DNA of 56,677 bases from an uncultured Clostridia bacterium (GCA_949290575.1 CASESJ010000006.1:1-56677); one strand, 5' to 3'. Counted from the first letter of the stretch, positions 29,059 through 36,811 are shown. Numbers and translations: made by a program. Notes: generated by a model not told the origin, from the letters alone.

Positions 29059-29643
29059 ATGACAGAAAGAGAAAAAATGCTTGCGGGCGAGCTGTATTTC
29101 GCCTGCGATAAGGAGCTTGCCTCCATGCATAAAAATGCGTTGGAGCTGTGCGAAAAACTGAACAGTTCAGCCCTTTTCGGAGAAGAGAGGGAAGAGACAA
29201 TAAGGCAGCTTTTCGGCGCATGCGGCAAAAATCCCGTAATAACTCGCGGCTTTTGCTGCGACTACGGCAACAATATCGAAGTCGGCGACAACTTTTACTG
29301 CAACTACAACGTCGTCATTCTGGACGTGTGCAGGGTAAAAATAGGCGATAACTGCCTTATAGGACCGCAGGTCGGCATCTATGCCGCCTGTCATCCGCTC
29401 GACAGCAAGCTCCGCGCCTCGGGCGCAGAGTTCGGCAGGCCCGTAACCATAGGCGACAACTGCTGGATAGGCGGAAGCGCGGTCATAAATCCCGGCGTGA
29501 CCCTGGGCGACAACGTGGTGGTGGGCAGCGGCTCGGTAGTCACAAAGTCCTTCCCGTCGGATGTGGTGATAGCCGGCAACCCTGCAAAGATTATAAAACG
29601 GCTCAGACCTCTTCCGCACGTCGACGGCAGAGCCGATGTCTGA
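29059..29643 (+). CDS. Maltose/galactoside O-acetyltransferase-like (Maa/LacA/NodL family)
   Basis: A 194-aa left-handed beta-helix acetyltransferase that would acetylate a sugar hydroxyl from acetyl-CoA. The N-terminal Maa domain (TEREKMLAGELYFACDKEL) is followed by hexapeptide repeats and the catalytic-histidine region GIYAACHPLDSKLR, then IGDNCWIGGSAVINPGVTLG and the acetyl-CoA end IAGNPAKIIKRL. The start at MTEREKM has GGG at about 8 nt; an upstream in-frame ATG at 29032 lies in the terminator tail. The physiological sugar is unknown. Confidence 0.85.
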   Translation: MTEREKMLAGELYFACDKELASMHKNALELCEKLNSSALFGEEREETIRQLFGACGKNPVITRGFCCDYGNNIEVGDNFYCNYNVVILDVCRVKIGDNCLIGPQVGIYAACHPLDSKLRASGAEFGRPVTIGDNCWIGGSAVINPGVTLGDNVVVGSGSVVTKSFPSDVVIAGNPAKIIKRLRPLPHVDGRADV

Positions 29644-29699
29644 ATTTCGTTCGAGGTCTGTATCGTTCTCTTTCGCGCAAATCGCGCTTATATATAATA

Positions 29700-29789
29700 A
29701 TGTTTAAACTGCGGCTGACGCGGAAGAGGCAGGAAGGCGGTCTGCCTGAATTTGAATACAAGCCCGTATGCGGAAACTTAAAAGCGTAA
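29700..29789 (+). CDS. Candidate 29-aa leaderless microprotein, or short RNA
   Basis: A short ORF (MFKLRLTRKRQEGGLPEFEY...) begins directly after an AT-rich TATATATAAT element (29689-29698) and ends 6 nt before a strong terminator. Nothing else explains a promoter-like box and terminator 100 nt apart. There is no ribosome site; by spacing it would be leaderless like the genes at 183 and 1140. It could equally be a small non-coding RNA or chance. The sequence matches no family I know. Confidence 0.25.
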   Translation: MFKLRLTRKRQEGGLPEFEYKPVCGNLKA

Positions 29790-29795
29790 AAATAC

Positions 29796-29833
29796 GGCGG
29801 AGGTCTGAAAAATTCAGACCTCCGCCTTTTTTT
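29796..29833 (+). terminator. Strong terminator
   Basis: GGCGGAGGTCTGA / TCAGACCTCCGCC (13 bp, perfect) with loop AAAAA-like sequence, then TTTTTTT. Confidence 0.9.
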
Positions 29834-29963
29834 ATAAGGCGTTGCCGCCTCTTAAGACGATTTTTTTTACAAATCGTCTGCGTCCTGAACGGGCAACTCG
29901 TATGCGTTTTCGCATACGCCTGTATAGCTGCCCAACGGGTCGCTGCCGCTTGAAAAACTTATT
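29834..29963. other. Gene-free hairpin-rich stretch behind rubrerythrin
   Basis: No CDS is visible. There are two further inverted repeats: AGACGATTT / AAATCGTCT (about 29855-29881) and CGTATGCG / CGCATACG nested inside GGCAACT-like arms (about 29892-29933). Read on the minus strand they follow the rubrerythrin/microprotein transcript and may end it. Confidence 0.5.
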
Positions 29964-30059
29964 TTACTTGCAGTTTTTCGTGCTTTTGGAAGAGCAACCC
30001 GTAGTTTTGTTTTGCTGCTTGCCGCTGCAGTTCTTTGCGGACTTGTTTTCGTTCTTCAT
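29964..30059 (-). CDS. 31-aa cysteine-containing microprotein coupled to rubrerythrin
   Basis: ATG 30059 overlaps the TGA of rubrerythrin (ATGA), with AAGGAG spaced about 5 nt upstream inside the rubrerythrin end. The product MKNENKSAKNCSGKQQNKTT... is very hydrophilic and Lys/Asn/Ser-rich, with three cysteines (residues 11, 22 and 30). The coupling and good ribosome site support real translation. The function is unknown; a metal- or thiol-related role beside rubrerythrin is only a guess. Confidence 0.6.
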   Translation of the reverse strand: MKNENKSAKNCSGKQQNKTTGCSSKSTKNCK

Positions 30060-30655
30060 AATTTCTCCTTCTGGAAGGGAATATGCAGATTGACTTCGCC
30101 CTGACTTGCTTTGCACAGCGGACATATATCCCAGGCCTCCTTAGTCGTCTGCATATAGCCGCACTCGGCGCAGACATAGAGTATGGGACTTTCGTTTCTG
30201 TAAAGAGTGCCCTCGCTGAATGCGCTGTAAAGATATCTGAAAATCTCTTCGTGTCTCTTTTCAACGTTGGCAATCATGTTGTACAGTGCCGCAATGTCGG
30301 CAAATCCTTCTTCCTTTGCGTCCTGCGCAAAAGCGGGATAAATCTTTTCGTGCTCTGCGCGCTCGTCCTTTGCCGCGTATTCGAGGCATTTTGCTATATC
30401 TCCCGTATGAAAGGGATAGCCTGCGTCCAGGTCGATATTGTCAATGCTCTCGCCTCCGCGCTTTGTAAGTTCTTCAAAAAATCTCTTCGCGTGCACGGTT
30501 TCGTTCTTCGCAAGCGTCTTTACAACGTTTGCAAGCTGGGTATAACCCTGTTTTGTCGCCGCCTGCGCTATAAGCTGATACCTCATTCCCGCCTGGCTTT
30601 CGCCTGCAAAACTGCGGGCAAGGTTTTTATAGGTCTTTGTCTGGTCAAATTGCAT
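30056..30655 (-). CDS. Rubrerythrin
   Basis: A 199-aa non-haem iron peroxidase that reduces H2O2 in anaerobes. The N-terminal ferritin-like four-helix domain has the di-iron ligands (ARSFAGESQAGMRYQ, NETVHAKRFFEEL, ERAEHEKIYPAF, NVEKRHEEIFRYL). A C-terminal rubredoxin-like knuckle follows (YVCAECGYMQ...WDICPLCKAS). AAGGAGGG precedes the ATG. It fits an oxygen-sensitive host and is translationally coupled to the microprotein above. Confidence 0.95.
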   Translation of the reverse strand: MQFDQTKTYKNLARSFAGESQAGMRYQLIAQAATKQGYTQLANVVKTLAKNETVHAKRFFEELTKRGGESIDNIDLDAGYPFHTGDIAKCLEYAAKDERAEHEKIYPAFAQDAKEEGFADIAALYNMIANVEKRHEEIFRYLYSAFSEGTLYRNESPILYVCAECGYMQTTKEAWDICPLCKASQGEVNLHIPFQKEKL

Positions 30656-30732
30656 ATTAACCCTCCTTAATCGTTATTGTGCTCATATGCGCTCTGTTTA
30701 TGCCATAATCGGGCTGGAAGTTATTTCTTTAC

Positions 30733-30760
30733 TTGACAAATAATTTATAAATGTTATAAT
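30733..30760 (+). promoter_or_regulatory. Promoter of the AbrB-like gene
   Basis: TTGACA (30733-30738), a 16-nt spacer and TATAAT (30755-30760); the ATG follows at 30791. Confidence 0.8.
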
Positions 30761-30790
30761 GTAAGAAAAGTAAGGATACAAAGGACAAAT

Positions 30791-31123
30791 ATGGAAATAG
30801 CAAAACTTACATCCAAAGGTCAGATAACAATACCCAAATCCGTGCGCGACGACCTCGGCGTCGACACGGGCGACAAGCTTGTGTTCATAAAGACGGAGGG
30901 CGGATATCTCGTCTGCTGCGGCGACAAACTGCAGTTTGACCTGCCCGCAGAGGAAGTTGTGCGTGCGCCCGAACGCCGCGCGGCAGTTCCCGTCGCCTTC
31001 GACAACGACGAGGAAGAGGAGCGCGAAGAGAGAGAGGAACGCTCCGAAAAGAGCGAAAAGTCCGAAAAGGACAAGGGCGACAAAAAGAAAAAGAAGAAGA
31101 AAAAGAAGAAGGACAAGGACTGA
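30791..31123 (+). CDS. AbrB/SpoVT-type DNA-binding protein with charged tail
   Basis: A 110-aa protein. Residues 1-45 (MEIAKLTSKGQITIPKSVRDD...) form the swapped-hairpin AbrB domain seen in transition-state regulators and antitoxins. From about residue 72 the protein is low-complexity: an acidic/Arg stretch (NDEEEEREEREER), Ser-Glu-Lys repeats, then about ten consecutive lysines and a KDKD end. The tail should be disordered and could modulate DNA or RNA binding. No toxin gene is adjacent. AAGGAC is near the ATG. Confidence 0.75.
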   Translation: MEIAKLTSKGQITIPKSVRDDLGVDTGDKLVFIKTEGGYLVCCGDKLQFDLPAEEVVRAPERRAAVPVAFDNDEEEEREEREERSEKSEKSEKDKGDKKKKKKKKKKDKD

Positions 31124-31179
31124 TTTAAGCCCCAATCTTACTTTTTGTAAATGCCTTACTTTGATTAATCAAATAATTT

Positions 31180-31214
31180 GCGCCCGTCCGCAGGTTGCGG
31201 ATGGGCGCATTTTT
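31180..31214 (+). terminator. Terminator after the AbrB-like gene
   Basis: GCGCCCGTCCGCA / TGCGGATGGGCGC (one G-T pair) then ATTTTTGT. Confidence 0.85.
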
Positions 31215-31461
31215 GTGTATCTTAAGTTCTTTCTATTCCGCAGATGTAAGTAAAATCGGCTATGCGCGTAAAGCGCCTTTCTTTATATGTTTTTTTAAAG
31301 CGTTGCCTTAAATGGGGAGGCGTTGTGCAGATAAGCGTTAAATGCGAAAAAAATGTCAGACGCGTTAACGCTGACACAAAGCAAATTGCAACAAATCAAG
31401 CAGAACTTATTATTTATAAAGTCTTTCTGTTAAGATTTGCTCTGTTTCCATCGACAGTTTA
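31215..31461. other. Intergenic stretch with no supported gene
   Basis: Composition turns AT-rich toward the right, marking the edge of the XRE/lipoprotein cassette. An imperfect palindrome around GTTAAC (TGTCAG...CTGACA, about 31354-31377) is present. A 68-codon frame at 31262 lacks a ribosome site and family features, and is not called. Confidence 0.4.
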
Positions 31462-31668
31462 TCAATAGTCTTTTCTGCCAACTAAAATATCCAGATCCTC
31501 ATTGAAATAATCTGCAATTTTACATAAATTTTCAAGCCCGATTTCTCTTTGCGACAACAGGTATCGCGACAATGTTTGTTGCTTGATACCTATTTTTTTT
31601 GCTATTGATGAAACGCTTTCTTTCCCTATAAGTTCTTTCAGTCTTTCTGCAAATTTTTCCTGATACAT
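31462..31668 (-). CDS. XRE-family (Cro/CI type) helix-turn-helix repressor
   Basis: A 68-aa single-domain regulator. The HTH is SVSSIAKKIGIKQQTLSRYLLSQREIGLENLCKIADYF, followed by a short LDILVGRKD end. It is divergent from the lipoprotein gene. The 120 bp between them hold two copies of an ACRCC-AAWC-GGTGT palindrome, so it probably represses both itself and the lipoprotein. It is more AT-rich than the flanking core genes, suggesting acquisition. Confidence 0.85.
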   Translation of the reverse strand: MYQEKFAERLKELIGKESVSSIAKKIGIKQQTLSRYLLSQREIGLENLCKIADYFNEDLDILVGRKDY

Positions 31669-31686
31669 AAAATTGTTTTTGTTTTA

Positions 31687-31735
31687 TTTTACGCCAATCG
31701 GTGTAAAATATGTTGACTTACACCAAACGGTGTGA
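31687..31735. promoter_or_regulatory. Twin operator sites for the XRE repressor
   Basis: Site 1 (31687-31708) has arms TTTTACGCC / GGTGTAAAA. Site 2 (31718-31735) reads TTACACCAAACGGTGTGA. The shared core is ACRCCAAWCGGTGT. Site 2 fills the spacer of the rightward promoter; site 1 overlaps a probable -10 (TAAAAT) of the leftward promoter. Confidence 0.75.
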
Positions 31736-31741
31736 TATGAT
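31713..31741 (+). promoter_or_regulatory. Promoter of the lipoprotein gene
   Basis: TTGACT (31713-31718), a 17-nt spacer containing operator 2, and TATGAT (31736-31741). Confidence 0.75.
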
Positions 31742-31790
31742 GTATTTAAGGAGGCATACAAAGGTATAAATTATTGTATGAATTACAGAT

Positions 31791-32213
31791 ATGAAAAGAA
31801 TTATTGCGTTAATGTTATTTGTGGTGGCGTCGTCGGTGTTTTTAATGGCTGCTTGCGAAGATGGGGAAGAGAGCGTTCGCGACAAAAGTTTTATTGAGCT
31901 TATTTCGGAAATTACAGGTGAAGAAATTAACTCCGTATATGATGTTCCGTATTATTTTACGGTAGGTGCAGACGACAGTTATTGCACGATTGATACTAAT
32001 CCTTCCGATCTGGATGATTATTCGTCAACGGTTGCGCTGAGCTATATTATAGAAATGAATATCCTGTTGGATTTGCCTGATTATCTTTATAATGACATGA
32101 TACACACAAGTTATTCTCAGGGAATACAGGAAGCTGTTTTCGATAAATTCAGAGTAAGGTATTATTATCATCCTGATAAGGGTCTGAATGTTACATATTA
32201 CAGAATAAAATAA
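31791..32213 (+). CDS. Small putative lipoprotein
   Basis: A 140-aa protein with a lipoprotein signal: MKRIIALMLFVVASSVFLMA then Cys21 in the lipobox LMAAC. The mature part is acidic (EDGEESVRDKSFIELISEITGEE), Tyr-rich and unrecognised. ATG 31791 is the first in-frame start after a stop, but the ribosome-like sequences AAGGAGG and AAAGG lie more than 25 nt upstream, so initiation is unusual. A short overlapping frame starts at 31778. AT-rich; regulated with the XRE gene. Confidence 0.7.
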   Translation: MKRIIALMLFVVASSVFLMAACEDGEESVRDKSFIELISEITGEEINSVYDVPYYFTVGADDSYCTIDTNPSDLDDYSSTVALSYIIEMNILLDLPDYLYNDMIHTSYSQGIQEAVFDKFRVRYYYHPDKGLNVTYYRIK

Positions 32214-32222
32214 ATAAACTTA

Positions 32223-32250
32223 AAAAATGCCCGATTATACGGGCATTTTT
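32223..32250 (+). terminator. Terminator after the lipoprotein gene
   Basis: AAAAATGCCCG / CGGGCATTTTT stem, loop ATTATA; works in both directions. Confidence 0.85.
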
Positions 32251-32277
32251 AAATTTAACGGTACATTTATTATATAA

Positions 32278-32310
32278 AAGGCGCGCAGCACTTGCTGCGC
32301 GCCTTAATTT
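32278..32310. terminator. Bidirectional terminator ending the rqcP-radA operon
   Basis: AAGGCGCGCAGCA / TGCTGCGCGCCTT-type stem (12 bp) with loop CTT, T-rich on both sides. It lies directly after the minus-strand cytidylate-kinase-like gene. Confidence 0.8.
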
Positions 32311-32323
32311 TTAATAACTTAAT

Positions 32324-32929
32324 TTATTTGTTGCGGCACTTTACGTATTCGGCAAGTGCGGGGATAATAGATTTTATGTTGACGTTGGTCGTGTTGAGCA
32401 TGAGGTCGTAACCCGTCCTGTCGCCCCAGGGCGCAGTGCCTAAAAGGTCGTGCAGTTTTTTTCTGCCGCCGTCAATCTCTTTGAAATTTCTCAGCATCTG
32501 CTTATCGGTCAGGTGCTCGTTTTCGGGCGCGCGCTCGCGGCAGCGGGCTATTTTGCTCTGCTTGTCGGCATAAACGAATATGCGGAAGGGGTTCATGTCC
32601 TTTAAAATTACGTCCGCGCTTCTGCCGACGATGAGGCAGTTGCCCTTTTCGCCTATCGCCTTTATTATGCGCTGCTGCGCCACGAGAATGTCGGTTACGG
32701 GGGTGGGGGTGGACATTAAAAGGGGCATTGTTCTGCCGAAAGTGAAGGCATAGTTGCGGAAGCCTCCGCTCTCGAGAACGGAGGATACATAGCCTTCGTC
32801 AAGCTCTGTGTGCTTTGCTATTTCTGTCACAAGCTCCTTGTCAAAATATTCGAGATTGAGTGCGTCGGCAAGGCGTTTTCCTACCTCTCTGCCGCCGCTT
32901 CCGAATTCGCGGGAAACGGTAACTATCAT
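32324..32929 (-). CDS. Cytidylate-kinase-like family protein
   Basis: A 201-aa P-loop NMP-kinase-like protein (Cytidylate_kin2 type). The N-terminus VTVSREFGSGGREVGKRLADAL carries the P-loop variant. CLIVGRSADVILKDM and a lid-like CRERAPENEHLTDKQM follow. The family is common in Firmicutes next to housekeeping genes and is distinct from true Cmk; its substrate is not settled. Last gene of the leftward operon, 54 nt after radA. Confidence 0.85.
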   Translation of the reverse strand: MIVTVSREFGSGGREVGKRLADALNLEYFDKELVTEIAKHTELDEGYVSSVLESGGFRNYAFTFGRTMPLLMSTPTPVTDILVAQQRIIKAIGEKGNCLIVGRSADVILKDMNPFRIFVYADKQSKIARCRERAPENEHLTDKQMLRNFKEIDGGRKKLHDLLGTAPWGDRTGYDLMLNTTNVNIKSIIPALAEYVKCRNK

Positions 32930-32983
32930 AAACTTTCCTCCAGATTTTTATACAACTATATTATACCACCGTATTTTTTTTCG

Positions 32984-34354
32984 TCAAGATTGATTTTGAT
33001 TTTTGAACAGCGTTTTTATCATTGTATTGACGTAGAGTACGGGCACGATTGTTATTTTATCTGCGTATTTTGCCACGGTTTTCATATTTTTTGCGGGCAG
33101 AATTACCCGTTTGAAGCCCATCTTCACGCATTCCTGCACGCGTTTTTCGGCATAGGAAACCGCCCTCACTTCGCCCGTCAGACCGACTTCGCCGAACACG
33201 GCGGTGTATTTGTCTATGGGAATATCTGTGTGCGCTGAGGCGAGCGCGGCGCAGATGGCGAGGTCGCACGAAGGCTCGCCTAACTTTATTCCGCCCATTG
33301 CCGTAACGTACACGTCGTAGGAGTAGAAGGGCAGCGAGCACCTCTTTTCGAGCACGGCGAGCATAAGAGCAAGCTTGTTGTAGTCGACGCCCAGCGGCAT
33401 GCGCCTCGGCTGACCGAAAGACGTCTTTGAAACGAGCGTCTGTATTTCTACGTTCATGCACCTGTTGCCCGTCTGTGCGGGGGTTACGGCGCAACCCGCC
33501 TCCTGTCCGCGGCTCTCGGATAAGAATATGCCCGAGTAGTCGGTGACGGCGATAATTCCCTCGCCCGTCATCTCGAATACGCCCACTTCGGACACGTTGC
33601 CGAACCTGTTCTTGACGGCGCGCAGTATGCGGTAGTTTTCCTGATTTTCGCCCTCGAAGTAGAGCACGGTGTCCATTATGTGCTCGAGAACTTTTGGTCC
33701 TGCCAGCGCGCCCTCTTTTGTGACGTGACCGACTATGAAAAAGGTTATGCCGCGGCTCTTTGCAATGCGCATAAGTCTGGTGGCGCATTCCCTGACCTGC
33801 CCGACAGAGCCCGCCGAGGAGGAAAGCTCCTCGGTGTAGACTGCCTGAATACTGTCGATTATGCAGAATTCCACGCCGTCGAGTTCAGCCTCGAGGTCGT
33901 CTATGCAGGTCTGGTTGACTATGAGAAAATCTCCGCAGTCGAGGTTGAGCCTCTGCGCCCTCATCTTTACCTGAGAGCAGCTCTCCTCGGCGGAATAATA
34001 TAAAACTTTGTGTTCCCTTGAAAGGTGAGCGGCTATCTGCGTGAGCAGAGTGGACTTGCCTATTCCCGGGTCGCCGCCCAAAAGCACGAGCGAGCCCGTC
34101 ACAATGCCTCCGCCCAGAACGGTGTCGAATTCAGAAATGCCCGAGGGCGTGCGCGCGTAATTTTCATAATTTACGTCCGCAAGCCTGCGCGCGTGCGGCT
34201 GCGTGCGCGTCGTCTTCTGCGCGGAGGGGGCGGAGGGCTTTACGACCTCTTCCGCCATTGTATTGAATTTTCCGCACGAGGGACACCTTCCCAGCCATCT
34301 CGGACTGGTCGCGCCGCACTCTGCGCATACGAATATCGTGTTAGTCTTTGCCAT
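32984..34354 (-). CDS. radA: DNA repair protein RadA
   Basis: A 456-aa branch-migration helicase of homologous recombination. An N-terminal C4 zinc finger (CAECGATSPRWLGRCPSC) precedes the RecA-like ATPase (LLGGDPGIGKSTLLTQ; FCIIDSIQAVY), the RadA-specific KNRFG motif, and a C-terminal Lon-protease-like domain (MGGIKLGEPSCDLAICAALAS). GGAGAG precedes the ATG; the start overlaps the end of ispDF by 14 nt. Confidence 0.96.
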   Translation of the reverse strand: MAKTNTIFVCAECGATSPRWLGRCPSCGKFNTMAEEVVKPSAPSAQKTTRTQPHARRLADVNYENYARTPSGISEFDTVLGGGIVTGSLVLLGGDPGIGKSTLLTQIAAHLSREHKVLYYSAEESCSQVKMRAQRLNLDCGDFLIVNQTCIDDLEAELDGVEFCIIDSIQAVYTEELSSSAGSVGQVRECATRLMRIAKSRGITFFIVGHVTKEGALAGPKVLEHIMDTVLYFEGENQENYRILRAVKNRFGNVSEVGVFEMTGEGIIAVTDYSGIFLSESRGQEAGCAVTPAQTGNRCMNVEIQTLVSKTSFGQPRRMPLGVDYNKLALMLAVLEKRCSLPFYSYDVYVTAMGGIKLGEPSCDLAICAALASAHTDIPIDKYTAVFGEVGLTGEVRAVSYAEKRVQECVKMGFKRVILPAKNMKTVAKYADKITIVPVLYVNTMIKTLFKNQNQS

Positions 34355-35486
34355 TTGTTCTCTCCAGAAGGGCTATCGCGCTCGCCTCTATTCCCAGACC
34401 TCTGCCCACAAAGCCCAGCCCCTCGCTCGTGCCTGCCGAAAGCCCTATGCTTTCTGTTGCAAGTCCCGTCGCGCGCGAGAGGTTGACTTTCATCTTGTCG
34501 ATGTGCTTTGCCAGCCTCGGCTTTTCCGCGCGTATGGTTATCGCGAGGTTGACGGGGCGGTATCCGCGTTCTAATATGAGTTCGCACACCTTGCAAAGCA
34601 GTTCCATGCTGTCCGCGCCGGAGTAGGCGGGGTCGGTGTCTGGGAAGTAATTGCCTATATCTTTAAGCCCTGCGGCGGAGAGTAGGGCGTCCATCGCGGC
34701 GTGAACGGGCACGTCGCCGTCGCTGTGCGCCACAAGCCCGCTGTCGCAGTCAATTTTTACGCCGCACAGCGTCACAAAATCGCGCTCTGCGCCGAATGCG
34801 TGCACGTCTATGCCCAGACCTATCGCCTGACCTCTTGCCGCATTGAGCGGGGGATATGTGCCGTCGAAATCGCTTTTATAGGTAAGTTTGCGGTTGCCTG
34901 CGCCGCCTGAGCAGAGCGCGGGCGCGCCGATATAGGCTCTGTATACTGAGCTGTCGTCGGTGTAGACCTTTCCGTCGTCCGCGGCGAGGGAATAGGCTCT
35001 TTTTATGTCCGCCGTGAAAAAGCCCTGCGGCGTCTGAAGTGCGACGAGGGAGCTTCTTTGCGGAACATCGGCTATCTTTCCGTCGGCGGAGACGGCTATC
35101 GTGTCCGTCACGGGCGCACAGCAGACGCCCGAACCGTATTTTTTTACGCTCTCCGTGCAGGCGTCAATCATATCGCGCGTGACGAAGGGGCGCGCCCCGT
35201 CGTGTATGAGCACGATATCGCCCGTGCAGCGCGCAAGCGCGCGCCTGACGCTGTCGGTGCGCGTCGCGCCGCCTTCGACGACTTCCGCGTCGAAGGCGGC
35301 GCAGATTGCCGTTATCTCGCTCATATCCTCGGGCGAAGAGGTTACAATCATGTGCCCGACGCCCTCGAAAGCCGTCAGAGTATGAAAAAGGGCGGGAGCG
35401 CCCGAGAGCGGTGCGAGCAGTTTGTTTCTGCCCATTTCCGCGCGCGTGCCCTTTCCCGCCGCGCAAATTATAATTTCAGTTTTCAT
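34341..35486 (-). CDS. ispDF: Bifunctional IspD/IspF (MEP pathway)
   Basis: A 381-aa fusion. Residues 1-~220 are IspD, which forms CDP-methylerythritol: CAAGKGTRAEMGRNKLLAPL, LIHDGARPFV, ALQTPQGF. Residues ~225-381 are IspF, which forms the cyclic diphosphate: GLGIDVHAFG with its Asp-x-His metal site, HSDGDVPVHAAMDALLSAAGLKDIGNYFPDTDP, and the end TSEGLGFVGRGLGIEASAIALL. The linker is short. Overlaps yitT and radA by 11 and 14 nt. IspE is not in the window. Confidence 0.95.
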   Translation of the reverse strand: MKTEIIICAAGKGTRAEMGRNKLLAPLSGAPALFHTLTAFEGVGHMIVTSSPEDMSEITAICAAFDAEVVEGGATRTDSVRRALARCTGDIVLIHDGARPFVTRDMIDACTESVKKYGSGVCCAPVTDTIAVSADGKIADVPQRSSLVALQTPQGFFTADIKRAYSLAADDGKVYTDDSSVYRAYIGAPALCSGGAGNRKLTYKSDFDGTYPPLNAARGQAIGLGIDVHAFGAERDFVTLCGVKIDCDSGLVAHSDGDVPVHAAMDALLSAAGLKDIGNYFPDTDPAYSGADSMELLCKVCELILERGYRPVNLAITIRAEKPRLAKHIDKMKVNLSRATGLATESIGLSAGTSEGLGFVGRGLGIEASAIALLERTNGKD

Positions 35487-36516
35487 TCGTCTTATCGCCT
35501 TCCTGCGCGCCGTTCGCGCTCTCTTCTTCGAGAATGCGCTGCGCAGCCGCCTCCATAGCGGCCTTAAGCCTCGCCTCTTTAAGCTGTCTTGCCCTGCGCC
35601 TGTCTGCGGCGTTGCTGTTCTTTATGCTCGTGCCGAACACATCGGAAATATCCATAACCGTGACGAACGCGTGCCTGTCGCAGTTTGCTATCACGGAGCG
35701 CATTCTCGCCAGCTGAAAGCGGTTGATTACGCAGTAGATTATCTTTTTGTCCTCGCCCGAATAATAGCCCGTTGCGGGAATTATCGTGAGACCTCTGCCG
35801 AATTCCTGCGAGAGTGCGGCGGAAACTGCGTCATAGTTGCCCGCGGAGGGAATTATGAACGCGCCCTTCGCCTGGTCGAGACCCTGAACAATGAAGTCGA
35901 CAGCCTTGGATGCGACAAAGTAGGTGATTACCGAGTAGAGGGGCAGTTCGAACGCCCTGAAGTATATGCCTATTATAATATAGAGCACGACGTTGAAAAT
36001 CATGACGAAGTTGCCCACGGTCATGTTGAGCCTCTTGGCGAAGATGACCGCAAGCTGTTCTATGCCGTCGAGCGCGCCGCCGTAGCGTATGGTAAGTCCG
36101 CTGCCCACGCCCGAGAGAAGTCCGCCGAATATGCCGCACAGCAGCAGGTCGCTACCCGCAATGGGCGAGCCTTTGGCGAAGAAGTCGCTGACGAAGGCGG
36201 GAATTACGTTCTGATACACCGCCGAAAAGCCCGAATACATCGCTATTGCGAACAGCGAGTATACGGTGAAGGAAAGTCCCTGCCTCAGACTGAAGAGGAA
36301 GATGGGAAAGTTTAAAATAATCAGCCACGCCCAGAGGGGTACGGGTGCGACGAGCACGTCCATGAACATAGAAGTGCCCGAAATGCCGCTGTCGTAAAGG
36401 TTTACGGGCGCGAGAAAGAGAGTTACGCCCGTTGCGTTGATAAGTCCCGAAAGGACGAGCATGGCAAAGTTGAGGGGGCGGAAGTCGCCCTTTTTGTAGG
36501 GAATAGAAATTTTCAT
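35476..36516 (-). CDS. YitT/DUF2179-family membrane protein
   Basis: A 346-aa protein with 5-6 membrane helices in the first ~215 residues (FAMLVLSGLINATGVTLFLAP; GSGLTIRYGGALDGIEQLAV) and a cytoplasmic DUF2179 domain (GRGLTIIPATGYYSGEDKKIIYC...VMDISDVFG). A charged Arg/Glu/Ala-rich tail of about 50 residues ends the protein. Members are widespread in Firmicutes and of unproven transport function. The start overlaps the rqcP stop (TAATG). Confidence 0.88.
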   Translation of the reverse strand: MKISIPYKKGDFRPLNFAMLVLSGLINATGVTLFLAPVNLYDSGISGTSMFMDVLVAPVPLWAWLIILNFPIFLFSLRQGLSFTVYSLFAIAMYSGFSAVYQNVIPAFVSDFFAKGSPIAGSDLLLCGIFGGLLSGVGSGLTIRYGGALDGIEQLAVIFAKRLNMTVGNFVMIFNVVLYIIIGIYFRAFELPLYSVITYFVASKAVDFIVQGLDQAKGAFIIPSAGNYDAVSAALSQEFGRGLTIIPATGYYSGEDKKIIYCVINRFQLARMRSVIANCDRHAFVTVMDISDVFGTSIKNSNAADRRRARQLKEARLKAAMEAAAQRILEEESANGAQEGDKTNEN

Positions 36517-36761
36517 TATTGCTCCAATATTTCGTACAGTTCGCCCGCCTGGTCTTTTTTTACCGTTTCTTTTACGTCCAGAACGCGGAATTTAAGCTTG
36601 CCCGAGGTGTAGGAAATCTCCACTATGTCGCCCGCCTTTATCTGGTGGGAGGGCTTGGCTTCCCTGCCGTTTACGGCTACTTTTCCGCCCGCGCAGGCCT
36701 CCTGCGCGACCGTTCTTCTCTTTAAAATTCTGGATACTTTCAAAAATTTGTCTATGCGCAT
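36516..36761 (-). CDS. rqcP: S4-domain RNA-binding protein RqcP (YabO/HslR family)
   Basis: An 81-aa S4-domain protein: MRIDKFLKVSRILKRRTVAQEACAGGKVAVNGREAKPS. RqcP assists RqcH in adding alanine tails on stalled 50S subunits. The ATG at 36761 gives the family N-terminus; five extra codons upstream are possible. First gene of the leftward operon, reading from the promoter at 36921-36949. Confidence 0.85.
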   Translation of the reverse strand: MRIDKFLKVSRILKRRTVAQEACAGGKVAVNGREAKPSHQIKAGDIVEISYTSGKLKFRVLDVKETVKKDQAGELYEILEQ

Positions 36762-36782
36762 AAACTTATCTTTCAAAACCGC

Positions 36783-36811
36783 TTGACATTGCTTTGAGGC
36801 GGTAATATAAT
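36783..36811 (+). promoter_or_regulatory. Rightward promoter in the rpoB upstream region
   Basis: TTGACA (36783-36788), a 17-nt spacer and TATAAT (36806-36811): full consensus. The first rightward gene is rpoB at 37148, giving a ~330-nt leader. The leader holds the hairpins GGGCGG/CCGCCC and CCGCTT...AAGGCGG and possibly a second promoter near 37075-37101 (TTGCGG-N16-CATAAT). Confidence 0.75.

Noticed and set aside
31262..31468. 68-codon frame before the XRE repressor
   Set aside because: No ribosome site, no recognisable domain, and it overlaps the end of the XRE gene.
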